From assembly GCA_946480695.1 (NCBI GenBank), contig CAMLKG010000018.1, positions 1 to 64,000 of the forward strand: a stretch of 64,000 nt of DNA. Direction: 5' to 3'. Source of the DNA: an uncultured Cellvibrio sp. (lineage in GTDB: Bacteria > Pseudomonadota > Gammaproteobacteria > Pseudomonadales > Cellvibrionaceae). Shown here piece after piece: positions 35,857-44,555 of the stretch (positions are counted from its first letter, which is position 1; the number at the start of each line of letters is the position of its first letter). Made by a program: the position numbers and the translations under genes. The notes beneath the pieces are model-generated. The model had not been told where the DNA came from and made no database searches. It worked only from the letters and a program-made list of their open reading frames with translations.

Positions 35857-37704
35857 ATGACTAATAGAATCTACTGGCTGGCAGCGATCTTTTTCCTTAC
35901 AGCATGCGGAGGCGGCGGTGGTGGTGGATCCAGTTCGGACCCTAAAGTGGAAGCATCTGTTGTGGCAACTACTGGCGGTTCGGTATCGCCAATGGCTATA
36001 GCTGTATCCACGGGTGGCTCGGCCAGTTTTACGATTATTCCTGCGGAAGGCTATAACCTGAAAAATATCACCGGTTGTAACGGCACCTTGCAAGGTGCCA
36101 AATTTATTACCGGTGCCCTCAATAACAATTGCAGCATCAATGTTGAATTCTCCCGCAATTCGTATGATGTCAGTGTGATAACCGGGCCTGGTGGTAGCGC
36201 TACTGTTGATAAAGCGACTGTTTTGCACGGCGATAGCTGGACTACAGTGCTGCAACCTGAGCCGGGATATGACATCGATAGCGTTACCGGGTGTGGTGCG
36301 GGTAGCCTGGTTGAAAATACTTACACCTCGACCGCAATTACGGCGAGTTGCCAATTAAATGTACAGTTTTCCAAACGCCTGGTGGCGGTTACCGGCCTGG
36401 TTGCTATAGGGGCGCCACTAAGCGGCGCAACGGTAGAGGCTAGTTGCGCCAATAACACCGGTTTTGTTGAAGATGTTACGACTGATGCACAAGGCATGTT
36501 TACCGGTAAGGTTGCAGAGGTGGATTTACCCTGCGCATTGCGTGCTGCATCAAGCAACCCTGCAATTGTATTGCACGGGTTAACAACCCAGGCGGGTCGC
36601 GCCAATATCACTCCATTAACCGACATGGTGCTGGCATTAGCGAGCGGTGAATTGCCTTCTGCCTGGTATGAGACAGGTTCAGTGGACTCGGTCCTGCCTC
36701 TTCTCTCCGATGCCCAGGAACAATTGCTTGCGCTCTTTGCATTTACCGGTTACGACATTCCGTCCGGGGAATTTAAACCTTTCGATAGCAGCTTTGCGAT
36801 TGCTGATGCTTGGGGCCAATTGCTCGACCAGTTAGGTCGGGGAATTGAGCAGACCGCAGCATTGGATTATCCAACTTTAATCGCAGCTCTATTGGCGCAG
36901 GAGAATTACAAATTCCCGCTGCCAAACGGCGATCAGGAAGAAACAGCGGAAGCTTGTTTTAATCCGGTACTTTATGAAATAGGCACTCGTCTGGTGAGAA
37001 AAACCCATTCAATCAAGACATCCGGTGATACGGTAAACCACAATTTACTTGAACATGAACTGGAAAATGTGAGCCTCGCTGCAACAGAACAAGGGCAAGT
37101 GTTAACGCAGAAATACAACCTCGCTACGAAGTTCTATTTAAATGACCAGGCCGATAACGCGTCAAGTTGGGTTGGGGAGGGAAATCTGAAAATACTGGTG
37201 GATGCGGATGGAAAATCGGTGGCTGATATATCTGCACAATATAGCCAGAGCCCCGCATTCGATGCGCCGCCAGAGCAAGTCTTGTTAGACTCGACATACA
37301 CCGGGACCTATGATCCACAGGGCAACCTGATTCGTTTTCGCTTTCCATCCAATACGGATTCCAGTGAAACCTTTAACCATGTAGAAGAATTGAATTTTAC
37401 CCTCCGTTTTTCGCCATCGGAACTCAATATTACCCGGACTGAATCTACGCAAACCATTACACGTCAATTTGTTGGAATAAAGAGCCTGGTGCGTGGTGGA
37501 AAGACCTATGATGCTTGCGAATTTAAGGTGAGTAGGAAAAAAACCGTATTACCTGGCTCCACAAACCCTGAATTCCCTGCCGGGGAATACACCGAAAATT
37601 ATTCCCAATACTTTTTAGTGGGTGCCGGAGTGGAAGTAACGGACACCTCGATTACCTCCATCTCCATTAACGGCCTTGAGGTATACAGCAATAACGCGCA
37701 ATAA
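35857..37704 (+). CDS. Large repeat-containing lipoprotein of unknown function
   Basis: A 615-residue protein. The signal YWLAAIFFLTAC ends in a lipobox Cys followed by a run of seven Gly, a flexible tether. Two about 75-residue beta modules follow (about 30-170), each with a paired-Cys motif: NITGCNGTL...NNNCSINVEFS, then VTGCGAGSL...ASCQLNVQFS. These resemble divergent InlB B-repeat/bacterial Ig-like modules. A third beta domain starts VTGLVAIGAPLSGATVEASC, like carboxypeptidase-regulatory-type folds. The remaining 380 residues have no recognised family, with strands and a few Cys. It is likely anchored in the outer membrane. The position among glycan genes hints at cell-surface binding, but nothing proves it. 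Confidence 0.72.
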   Translation: MTNRIYWLAAIFFLTACGGGGGGGSSSDPKVEASVVATTGGSVSPMAIAVSTGGSASFTIIPAEGYNLKNITGCNGTLQGAKFITGALNNNCSINVEFSRNSYDVSVITGPGGSATVDKATVLHGDSWTTVLQPEPGYDIDSVTGCGAGSLVENTYTSTAITASCQLNVQFSKRLVAVTGLVAIGAPLSGATVEASCANNTGFVEDVTTDAQGMFTGKVAEVDLPCALRAASSNPAIVLHGLTTQAGRANITPLTDMVLALASGELPSAWYETGSVDSVLPLLSDAQEQLLALFAFTGYDIPSGEFKPFDSSFAIADAWGQLLDQLGRGIEQTAALDYPTLIAALLAQENYKFPLPNGDQEETAEACFNPVLYEIGTRLVRKTHSIKTSGDTVNHNLLEHELENVSLAATEQGQVLTQKYNLATKFYLNDQADNASSWVGEGNLKILVDADGKSVADISAQYSQSPAFDAPPEQVLLDSTYTGTYDPQGNLIRFRFPSNTDSSETFNHVEELNFTLRFSPSELNITRTESTQTITRQFVGIKSLVRGGKTYDACEFKVSRKKTVLPGSTNPEFPAGEYTENYSQYFLVGAGVEVTDTSITSISINGLEVYSNNAQ

Positions 37705-37730
37705 AAAAGCCGGCGCAACAACGCCGGCAA
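37701..37730. terminator. Hairpin terminator 3' of lipoprotein gene
   Basis: A perfect 7-bp stem GCCGGCG / CGCCGGC with loop CAACAA (37709-37728) right after the stop codon. The A6 on its left gives a T-run for minus-strand transcripts, so it serves the convergent GH5 gene best; the rightward T-run is absent. Confidence 0.7.
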
Positions 37731-37861
37731 GGGAGTTCACTGCACACGGGTTGGCTTCAACCGCGTGTAGTGAAAGGCTATGGAGAGAATAGCCATGAGG
37801 TTTCATAAGTGGCCGGTACGGGGTTGTACCGGCCCCTGTTGGGAGCGATTCCACATCTGAT

Positions 37862-40006
37862 CTATTGCCTGGTGAGTTGCCACCAGTTGATATTCCAGCC
37901 GCCTTTCCTCACGAAGATCGCCAGGTCTTGCTGGCCGGCTTGCAGGTTCACGGTGATGGATAGGGTTTGCCAGTTTTGCCAGCCACCGGTATTAGGCACA
38001 GTCACGACTCCCAGGTCGCTTCCATTTCTGCTGAGTACCAAAGTGCCACCGCTGTAGGGTGATGCCACCCGTACCTCGAAGGTGTAGTTGCCGGCGGTTG
38101 GGATATTGATGGGGTAGCTCATCCAATCGTTATCATCGGTGCTGCCCGCGTTGAAGCCGCCACCGGTGTCGGTGGTGGTTTCCATGCGGATACCGACATG
38201 ATCCCTGAACATTTCGGCTTCAATACGTTGGCCGGTTTGCGCTTTCCAGTTCATCCAATAGGCGATGCTTTCATTGCGTACCAGCGGTTGGGTGGAAAAT
38301 TGGCGGAACCAGGCTTCGATTTGCGTTGCGCTGGCAGTGCTGATGTTCAATCCGCCCATGCCGCCGCCGTTGCTGGAATTGGTAATCATGCCCCAGGCCC
38401 AACTGCTGGTGTCGCCGTTGGAACCGCCGGACGAGGTTGTCTTCCAGGCCCAGTTGGTGGCTGCCCAGCCGTAGCTGTTGTAGATGTCATAGGCTTTGCG
38501 GGTCATCTGGCCGCCGTAACTGCCCAGCAGTGTCCAGGGTTGGAACTCACCCACAAGGAAGGGGACTTGCAAGCCATTGATCTTATTGCGCCAGTCGCAA
38601 CTTTCGCCCGTTCCGTCCTGGTTGCAGTGCAGCCAGTTGGCATACATGTTGGCCTGGCCCGCGCCGTAACTTGCTGTGTCATTCCAACCCCAGAGGCCAG
38701 GGTAGAAGTGCATCCAGGTGGAAACATTGGCCAAGCCGCGGCTGTTCGGGTTGCCGTAGGCATCGATACCGGAATTGTGGCCGGGTAAGAGGATGATATG
38801 GTTGGGGTCTTTCGCCCTTACCACGTTGAACAGCTCGTAGGAGCGGTTCGCGAGGGTAGTTGCATCCGTTCCCCAGGGTTCGTTCAGCAAGTCGTAGGCG
38901 GCCACCGCGGTGCGGCCGTTGTAACGCTGGGCGATCATATCCCATAGCCATTTGGTGCGATCCCAATAGTTGGCATTAGTCCAGAGTTGCGCTGGGCCTA
39001 TACAACCATCGTGCTGTTCAGGGGCGGCGGCTTGCCCGCCTACGGCACCGTGCAAATCGATAATCGTGTACATGCCGCGCTTTTCGGCTTCGTCAATCGC
39101 CCAGTCCAGGTACTGCCAGGCATCCGCGCGCAGGTTGTAGGGGTTGTATTCGTCTTCGACCAGGCTGTAGAGGAACGGAATGCGGATCACATTCATGCCC
39201 ATGGCTTTCATCATGTCGAAGTCGTGCGCCGTGATGAAATTGCTGCGGAATACTTTCATCAGGCGTTCTTTTTCCGCATTGCCGAAGCGCTGTGACAGTA
39301 CGGATTCCAATGTGCATTGGTCATTTACCGTGCCGCCGCTGTGGGAGATGATCCCGCCCATCATCCAGAATTCCTGGATCAGCCAGTTTCCCAGGTTGGT
39401 ACCGCGCAAATCCACGCGTTGGTTGGTATTGGCATTTACCCAGAGGTGCCCGTTCTGCTTGATTGCCGGTAAACGCGCCCAGGCTACGGAACTGGATGAG
39501 CTTGAACTGGAGGACGAAACGGCGGTAATGCGGAACCAGTTGAGGTTAAATCCGCCCGCCGGAACGGCGATGCCGAAGCTGTGTGTACCTGCCGTTAAAT
39601 TTACGCGCTGCTTGACTGTAGTCCAGGTTTGCCAGCCGCCGGTGCCGGGTATCGCGACAGTGCCGTAATTCATCGAACCGCCCGCTTCTTCCAGGCGAAT
39701 AATGCCGCCACCGCCCAGGCTGGCAACACGGTATTCCACGTCATACGCACCCGTTGCCGGAATGCTGACGGGATTATTGCTATAGGCAAGCCAATCATTG
39801 GCATCGACCCAGCCGACGTTTTGTCCGCCACCGCTGTCACTGGTGGTTTCCAGTTGCACGCCGCTCATATGGCTGTAGGCTTCCGCCTGGATTGTCACCG
39901 GTAAGCTGGCCTGTGCCAGCAGGGTTTGGCTAAGGAGCGCACTACCGAGTCCGAGTACAAGGGTTGGCCATCTGCCAGGCAAACGGCCCATAAGGGATGT
40001 GTTCAT
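37862..40006 (-). CDS. Secreted GH5 glucanase flanked by two CBM6-like modules
   Basis: A 714-residue modular enzyme. A signal peptide (about 1-32; VLGLGSALLSQTLLAQA) is followed by an N-terminal CBM6/35-type module (about 35-165; TIQAEAYSHMSGVQ, VGWVDANDWLAYS, FNLNWFRI), a poly-Ser linker, a GH5 domain (about 180-570), and a C-terminal CBM6-like module (about 590-714; IEAEMFRDHVGI, WNINWWQLTRQ). The GH5 part has VDLRGTNLGNWLIQEFW, MGMNVIRIPFLYSL, TIIDLHGAVGGQ, acid/base Glu in YDLLNEPWGTD and nucleophile Glu in FLVGEFQPW. The style resembles exo-beta-1,3-glucanase-like GH5 enzymes, and CBM6 often binds beta-1,3-glucan, so a laminarin-type substrate is the best guess. It lies divergent from an AraC regulator that may control it. 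Confidence 0.88.
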   Translation of the reverse strand: MNTSLMGRLPGRWPTLVLGLGSALLSQTLLAQASLPVTIQAEAYSHMSGVQLETTSDSGGGQNVGWVDANDWLAYSNNPVSIPATGAYDVEYRVASLGGGGIIRLEEAGGSMNYGTVAIPGTGGWQTWTTVKQRVNLTAGTHSFGIAVPAGGFNLNWFRITAVSSSSSSSSSSVAWARLPAIKQNGHLWVNANTNQRVDLRGTNLGNWLIQEFWMMGGIISHSGGTVNDQCTLESVLSQRFGNAEKERLMKVFRSNFITAHDFDMMKAMGMNVIRIPFLYSLVEDEYNPYNLRADAWQYLDWAIDEAEKRGMYTIIDLHGAVGGQAAAPEQHDGCIGPAQLWTNANYWDRTKWLWDMIAQRYNGRTAVAAYDLLNEPWGTDATTLANRSYELFNVVRAKDPNHIILLPGHNSGIDAYGNPNSRGLANVSTWMHFYPGLWGWNDTASYGAGQANMYANWLHCNQDGTGESCDWRNKINGLQVPFLVGEFQPWTLLGSYGGQMTRKAYDIYNSYGWAATNWAWKTTSSGGSNGDTSSWAWGMITNSSNGGGMGGLNISTASATQIEAWFRQFSTQPLVRNESIAYWMNWKAQTGQRIEAEMFRDHVGIRMETTTDTGGGFNAGSTDDNDWMSYPINIPTAGNYTFEVRVASPYSGGTLVLSRNGSDLGVVTVPNTGGWQNWQTLSITVNLQAGQQDLAIFVRKGGWNINWWQLTRQ

Positions 40007-40345
40007 AGTTGATACCCATAAAAAAGTTATTGTTATCGCATGAGTACGAAAGCCCGCTGCCGACTGCCTTGCTAAGAAGCATCTCTACTCCCTGGACTTA
40101 CTGCATTCCGTTATTGTTATGGTCTGGTTTTCGTTGGGGCCAATCTAGGCTGTTGCAGGCGCGGCGTCGTTCGAGAGCAACATTGCCGGCGAAAAAGTCG
40201 CGAGGCGAACGGGTTCGAGAACCGGAAAAATGCTCGAACCCCATTTTCCCTGGCTCCTGTCATTTATCTTCTATAGTATCCCCCGTGAAAAAACCGACGC
40301 GGTCAAACACAAGCGCGCACAATAAAAAAGCATTGGGGAGCTACC
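40007..40345. promoter_or_regulatory. Divergent promoter region (339 bp) between GH5 and AraC genes
   Basis: No gene is supported. It has two copies of the minus-strand motif ATAACAATAAC (40026-40036 and 40111-40121), the same 11-mer that precedes the mannanase. It also has a possible rightward -10 box TATAGT at 40272-40277. The GH5 and AraC promoters must both lie here. Confidence 0.45.
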
Positions 40346-41566
40346 ATGAATTTTGTCGTATTTAATTTCCACGACGTCATATTGCTAATGACAGCCATCC
40401 TCTGCTGTCTGTTTGCGCTGCTGCTTATCGCGACCAACCCACCCGGCAACACCAGTAATTATTTCCTCGCCGCGTTTTTGATTGCCCACGCGTTTATCCC
40501 ATTGCACGAGTTAATTTTGTGGGGGGCCGAATTCAAAACCCAGGTGCGCCAGAACCTGCCTGGCATCTATTTCATTGGCGGCTTTGCCTATTACCTGGAT
40601 GCGGTATTGCTTTATTTTTATGTGAAATCCCTGGTGTTCCGCGATTTCCATGTGCGTCCCAACGACTTTTTACACTTCATCCCGTTTGGGGTGTTCGCCG
40701 TTTTCATGGTTGCCGCGTTTTATCGCTTTCCCCTTGCAACGCGTTTGGAGTGGATCAATACCGAAGCATTTGTCTACAGCCCCGGTTACATCGGCATGGA
40801 TTTTTTCTGCAAAGCCCTGCGCGTCATCTATTGCGCAGCGGGCCTGATGCTTATCTTTAAATACAAGGACATCCTGAAAAATACCCATTCCAATATCGAG
40901 AAGGTGGATATCCTCTGGCTAAAAATCCTGGTGGTCGGTTTCCTGGTGGTTACGGTGATGGAAGCCTCCCTGGCCTGTTCAAAGGTGATCGGAATGTTTG
41001 CCGGTTATGATTTCCAGCATCCCGACCCTAAGGGCAATGTGATTGAATACATCGGCCTCAGCGGTTACTACGCGCTCTTCCTGCTGGTGTGCACATTGGT
41101 GTTCACCAGCATGCGCTACTTCAGCAATTTCGAGGCGGTCAGGCAAAAGGACACCCGGGAGCTGCCCAAAAAATCCACCCAGGAGAAGCTGCTCAATCCG
41201 GAATACGCCGCCAGGATCGATAGCATTATGCGCAACCAGAAAACCTACCTGAACCCGGAGCTAACCCTGGATATGCTGGCGGAAGCCCTGGGTATAGCAG
41301 CGAAAGATTTATCCATGATCATCAATCGCCATTTCAATTTGAATTTCTATGAATTCGTGAACGGCTATCGCATTGAAGAAGCGCAAAGGCGTTTGCTTGA
41401 CCCGGCCAATAAAACAAAAACCATTACCGACATTTACCTGGAAGTGGGTTTTAACAGCAAATCCGTATTCAACACCTTCTTTAAAAAACTCGTCGGGAAA
41501 ACTCCCTCCGAATATCGCCAAAACCCGGAGGTTGCGGCCCCGGAGGTTGCGGCGAAGGCAGAATAA
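40346..41566 (+). CDS. Membrane-anchored AraC-family transcription regulator
   Basis: A 406-residue protein. The first about 265 residues form roughly seven hydrophobic helices (for example VILLMTAILCCLFALLLI, FIGGFAYYLDAVLLYFYV, YYALFLLVCTLVF). A charged linker follows, then a C-terminal AraC double helix-turn-helix (about 300-395): LTLDMLAEALGIAAKDLSMI, then ITDIYLEVGFNSKSVFNTFF, ending KKLVGKTPSEYRQ. This architecture places the sensor in the inner membrane and the DNA-binding domain in the cytoplasm. It lies 27 bp upstream of a TonB-dependent receptor on the same strand and divergent from the GH5 glucanase, the likely targets. An inducer could be a sugar or lipid sensed at the membrane; this is not known. 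Confidence 0.9.
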   Translation: MNFVVFNFHDVILLMTAILCCLFALLLIATNPPGNTSNYFLAAFLIAHAFIPLHELILWGAEFKTQVRQNLPGIYFIGGFAYYLDAVLLYFYVKSLVFRDFHVRPNDFLHFIPFGVFAVFMVAAFYRFPLATRLEWINTEAFVYSPGYIGMDFFCKALRVIYCAAGLMLIFKYKDILKNTHSNIEKVDILWLKILVVGFLVVTVMEASLACSKVIGMFAGYDFQHPDPKGNVIEYIGLSGYYALFLLVCTLVFTSMRYFSNFEAVRQKDTRELPKKSTQEKLLNPEYAARIDSIMRNQKTYLNPELTLDMLAEALGIAAKDLSMIINRHFNLNFYEFVNGYRIEEAQRRLLDPANKTKTITDIYLEVGFNSKSVFNTFFKKLVGKTPSEYRQNPEVAAPEVAAKAE

Positions 41567-41593
41567 TTAATGTTAATCCTGGAGCACACACTC

Positions 41594-43786
41594 ATGACAA
41601 CCTATGTAACCCGAGCGCGCAAAAAAAATCCCCTGGCGATAGCCTGTGCGCTGCTCCTCAGCCTGCCGGCAATAGCGGCGGACGCTGACAACACCCTTGA
41701 AGAAATTATCGTGACCGCCTCGAAGCGCGATCAACGCTTGCAGGATTTCTCCGGCTCGGCCACGGTGGTCACCGATTTCCAACAGATTAAAAATATCTCG
41801 GACATCGCCAATCAGGTCCCCGGTTTTAACATCGTGGATGCTGGCCCACGCAACCCGGCGGGTTTGGTCATCCGCGGTTTGCGCATGGATGAAATCGGCT
41901 CCAATGATTTGGGTGGGGATGGTTCGCTGGTCACAAGCTACGTGGATAACATTCCCCTGCAAGGCTATTTTGTCCCACCGTCATTCAGCCTGAAGGATTT
42001 ACAGCAAATCGAAGTGTTGCGTGGCCCGCAAGGTACGCTTTACGGTAATGCGTCCGTCGGCGGTTTAATCCGCTATGTGACCGCCAAGCCGGATTTGGAA
42101 AAATATTCGGTACGTGTCAATGCCGAAGCCGCACAAACCAAACACAGCGATGACGTGAATTACGATACGGATCTGGTAGTGAACATCCCGCTGATTGATA
42201 ACACGCTGGGATTACGTCTACTGCTGGGCAAAACTGAAAACCAGGGCTTTATCGATAATGACTATTTACTCACCGGCCCGGCGAAAGATATCAACGACGA
42301 CGAAACCGACGAGTCCCGTATCAACCTGCTGTGGCAACCCACCGAAAATTTTTCGCTCAACAGCATGTATCACTACCAGGAAATAAATGTCGGTGATCGC
42401 CAGGCAACCAACGAAAGCTTCACCGGCAAAAAATATGCGGCATCCAGTCGCTATGAGCAACCCATGGAAGGTGAATTACAATTAGCGAGTGTGGATGCTG
42501 AATATGATGCGGGTTTCGCAACACTTACCGCCAGCGCAAACCACTACGATTATTCGCATAACGAGCAGGCCGACCAGACGGATTATTTAATTGCACTGGG
42601 TGGAAGTTACTACACCGATTATGAAGGTTTTTCCGCGTTTACCGCCTCCCGCGTGGATGTTGTAAAAGACAGTGTGGAATTGCGTTTGGTATCCACACAG
42701 GAGCAACCGTTGCGGTGGCTGGTCGGCGGCTTTTACAGCCGCGATGACCTGGATGTATTAATACGCGATATCGTGCCCGGTTTCGCTGATTACTCCGGTG
42801 AGGATCGTCCTGGCGACCTGGATTACATGGCGACTCAAGTGGAAACGTTAGATGAATACTCGCTCTATGCCGAGGCGAGCTATGACCTGACTGAACAGTG
42901 GGAGGCAACGCTGGGTGCGCGTCGGTTCCGCTATGAGGATGACCTTGAATTCTGTTATGCCATCTACCCGACAGACGCTGGACCGGAATGTGAATCGGGC
43001 GATGACATAAGCAATGACACCCTGGGGAAATTCAGCACGGCTTACAAATTTAATAACGATCAAACTATTTATTTTTCACTTGCCGAAGGCTATCGCCGTG
43101 GTGGGGCAAACCTGGCCCCGCTCGGCGTCACAGCGCATCGCTTCTACGCACCGGACACCGGCGTTAATTATGAATTGGGTTGGCGCAGTAATTGGATGGA
43201 CAGCCGTATCCAAATGGAGGCCGCGCTTTACACCATTGATTGGGATCATATCCAGGTGCGACTTACCTCCGAGGATGGTCGCAGTTATATAGGTAACGCT
43301 GCGGCGGCGCAAACACGCGGTGTGGAATTAAACGGGACATTGCAAGTTAGCGATTATGTAAAAATACTGGCTACCTACAATTACAACAAAGCAGAAACAA
43401 CACAGGCTGTGGAGCAACTGGCCATCAATGATGGCGATAGGTTGCCTGGCTCGCCCCGCACCCAATCCAGCATCGCACTGGATTTCAATTATCCCGTCAA
43501 TTCCGCCGAAGTGGATGCCAGCATTGGTTTCCATCACATGGGTGAGGTGTATACCGCACTGAATCCTGATTATTACAATTATCAACAACTGGAGAGCTAT
43601 AACACCGTTAATGCGCACATGGGTGTAAGCCTGCGTAATTGGCGGTTAGGCGCTTTCATTCGTAATATCGGCAATACGCGTGGCATTACCGGTGCCCGTA
43701 GCGATGAATGGCATGGCGAGCAAGGAAAATTCGAATACATTACCCGCCCGCGCACTATTGGTTTGTCGCTGACTTATAAACACTGA
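41594..43786 (+). CDS. TonB-dependent receptor (AraC-linked)
   Basis: A 730-residue outer-membrane protein. The ATG at 41594 follows GGAG by 9 bases and begins a signal peptide ending IAAD; an in-frame ATG at 41570 would extend it by 8 residues. TonB box region LEEIIVTASKRDQR, plug domain with IANQVPGFNIVD, LQQIEVLRGPQGTLYGNASV and GGLIRYVTAKPD, then a 22-strand-type barrel with the closing TIGLSLTYKH. There is no STN domain and no SusD partner. The plug and barrel style is that of IroN/FyuA-like receptors, which in such bacteria often carry oligosaccharides or siderophores. The linked GH5 and AraC genes favour a glycan. Confidence 0.9.
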   Translation: MTTYVTRARKKNPLAIACALLLSLPAIAADADNTLEEIIVTASKRDQRLQDFSGSATVVTDFQQIKNISDIANQVPGFNIVDAGPRNPAGLVIRGLRMDEIGSNDLGGDGSLVTSYVDNIPLQGYFVPPSFSLKDLQQIEVLRGPQGTLYGNASVGGLIRYVTAKPDLEKYSVRVNAEAAQTKHSDDVNYDTDLVVNIPLIDNTLGLRLLLGKTENQGFIDNDYLLTGPAKDINDDETDESRINLLWQPTENFSLNSMYHYQEINVGDRQATNESFTGKKYAASSRYEQPMEGELQLASVDAEYDAGFATLTASANHYDYSHNEQADQTDYLIALGGSYYTDYEGFSAFTASRVDVVKDSVELRLVSTQEQPLRWLVGGFYSRDDLDVLIRDIVPGFADYSGEDRPGDLDYMATQVETLDEYSLYAEASYDLTEQWEATLGARRFRYEDDLEFCYAIYPTDAGPECESGDDISNDTLGKFSTAYKFNNDQTIYFSLAEGYRRGGANLAPLGVTAHRFYAPDTGVNYELGWRSNWMDSRIQMEAALYTIDWDHIQVRLTSEDGRSYIGNAAAAQTRGVELNGTLQVSDYVKILATYNYNKAETTQAVEQLAINDGDRLPGSPRTQSSIALDFNYPVNSAEVDASIGFHHMGEVYTALNPDYYNYQQLESYNTVNAHMGVSLRNWRLGAFIRNIGNTRGITGARSDEWHGEQGKFEYITRPRTIGLSLTYKH

Positions 43787-43869
43787 TAGTTAATTATCGG
43801 TGCGGCAACAAATCCTGAACTATGCTTGTCCGTATCAATTTGTTAGCCGTCCTCGGGATGGGGGCGGCG

Positions 43870-43898
43870 GCATTAAAGATTCTGCTTAACTTTAATGC
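43870..43898. promoter_or_regulatory. Perfect 9-bp inverted repeat before lysine-rich gene
   Basis: GCATTAAAG / CTTTAATGC with an 11-base AT-rich loop, 49 bp before the ATG at 43947 and 84 bp after the receptor stop. There is no T-run, so it may be an operator or a 5'-leader hairpin; a weak terminator is the alternative. Confidence 0.4.
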
Positions 43899-43946
43899 GC
43901 AAACTCTTTAGGGATTTTCGCACACATCAACGATGGGAATTTAGTC

Positions 43947-44555
43947 ATGGCAGCAGAGAAAAAGAAAGCGATTGGAAAAAAGGCAGCTGAAAAGAAAGTA
44001 AGCGAGAAAAAAAGCAGCACTAAAAAAGCGGTGAGCGCGGTTAAGGCATCCGCAAAAAAAGGGAAGAAAAAATCAGGTTTGGGTGGTGATGTCACTATAT
44101 CTGTGCCCAGGGGTGGCCAGGTCATCCAATATTTCAACCTGGTTCCGGCGTTACCAACGGATTCAGGTCGTGGCGATTGGCTGTTCACCGAAGAAGGTTC
44201 TACGCAAGATATCGAAAATTTAACCGTTCGCTTTGAATTAAATCCATCCCCGCTGGAGCGGGAGCTTGAGCGCGCAGTTTTGATTGTGCGAATGGTTCAA
44301 AATCCAACTGCTAACGGAACCTGGCGCTTTGCCTTGGGTGGTGTTGCAACCGATCATGGCGATGCAGACCCCGACAATGATGTTGTGGTTGATGTTATCG
44401 ATAATGGTTTTACATTAGTGGCCTATGTGCAGGTATTGGAAAATTCTGCCGAGCAAATTCCATTTGGCTTTGTGGCCTCGTATACGGATAACAATACCGG
44501 GGTCGTGTCTATTTATGAATCCCAGGACCCGAGTATCCTGCCTCGTCGTCCGTAA
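43947..44555 (+). CDS. Protein with histone H1-like Lys/Ala tail and unknown C-terminal domain
   Basis: A 202-residue protein. Residues 1-50 are almost entirely Lys, Ala, Ser and Glu (for example AAEKKVSEKKSSTKKAVSAV and ASAKKGKKKSG), like bacterial histone H1-type or AlgP-type DNA-binding tails. The remaining 150 residues are not basic and look like one beta-rich domain: GDVTISVPRGGQVIQYFNLV, LTVRFELNPSPLERELERAV, GTWRFALGGVATD. No signal peptide is seen. Its last 47 bp overlap the 3' end of the convergent Ser/Thr kinase gene. The function is unknown. A DNA- or nucleoid-associated role is only suggested by the tail; binding of an acidic partner is equally possible. Confidence 0.65.
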   Translation: MAAEKKKAIGKKAAEKKVSEKKSSTKKAVSAVKASAKKGKKKSGLGGDVTISVPRGGQVIQYFNLVPALPTDSGRGDWLFTEEGSTQDIENLTVRFELNPSPLERELERAVLIVRMVQNPTANGTWRFALGGVATDHGDADPDNDVVVDVIDNGFTLVAYVQVLENSAEQIPFGFVASYTDNNTGVVSIYESQDPSILPRRP

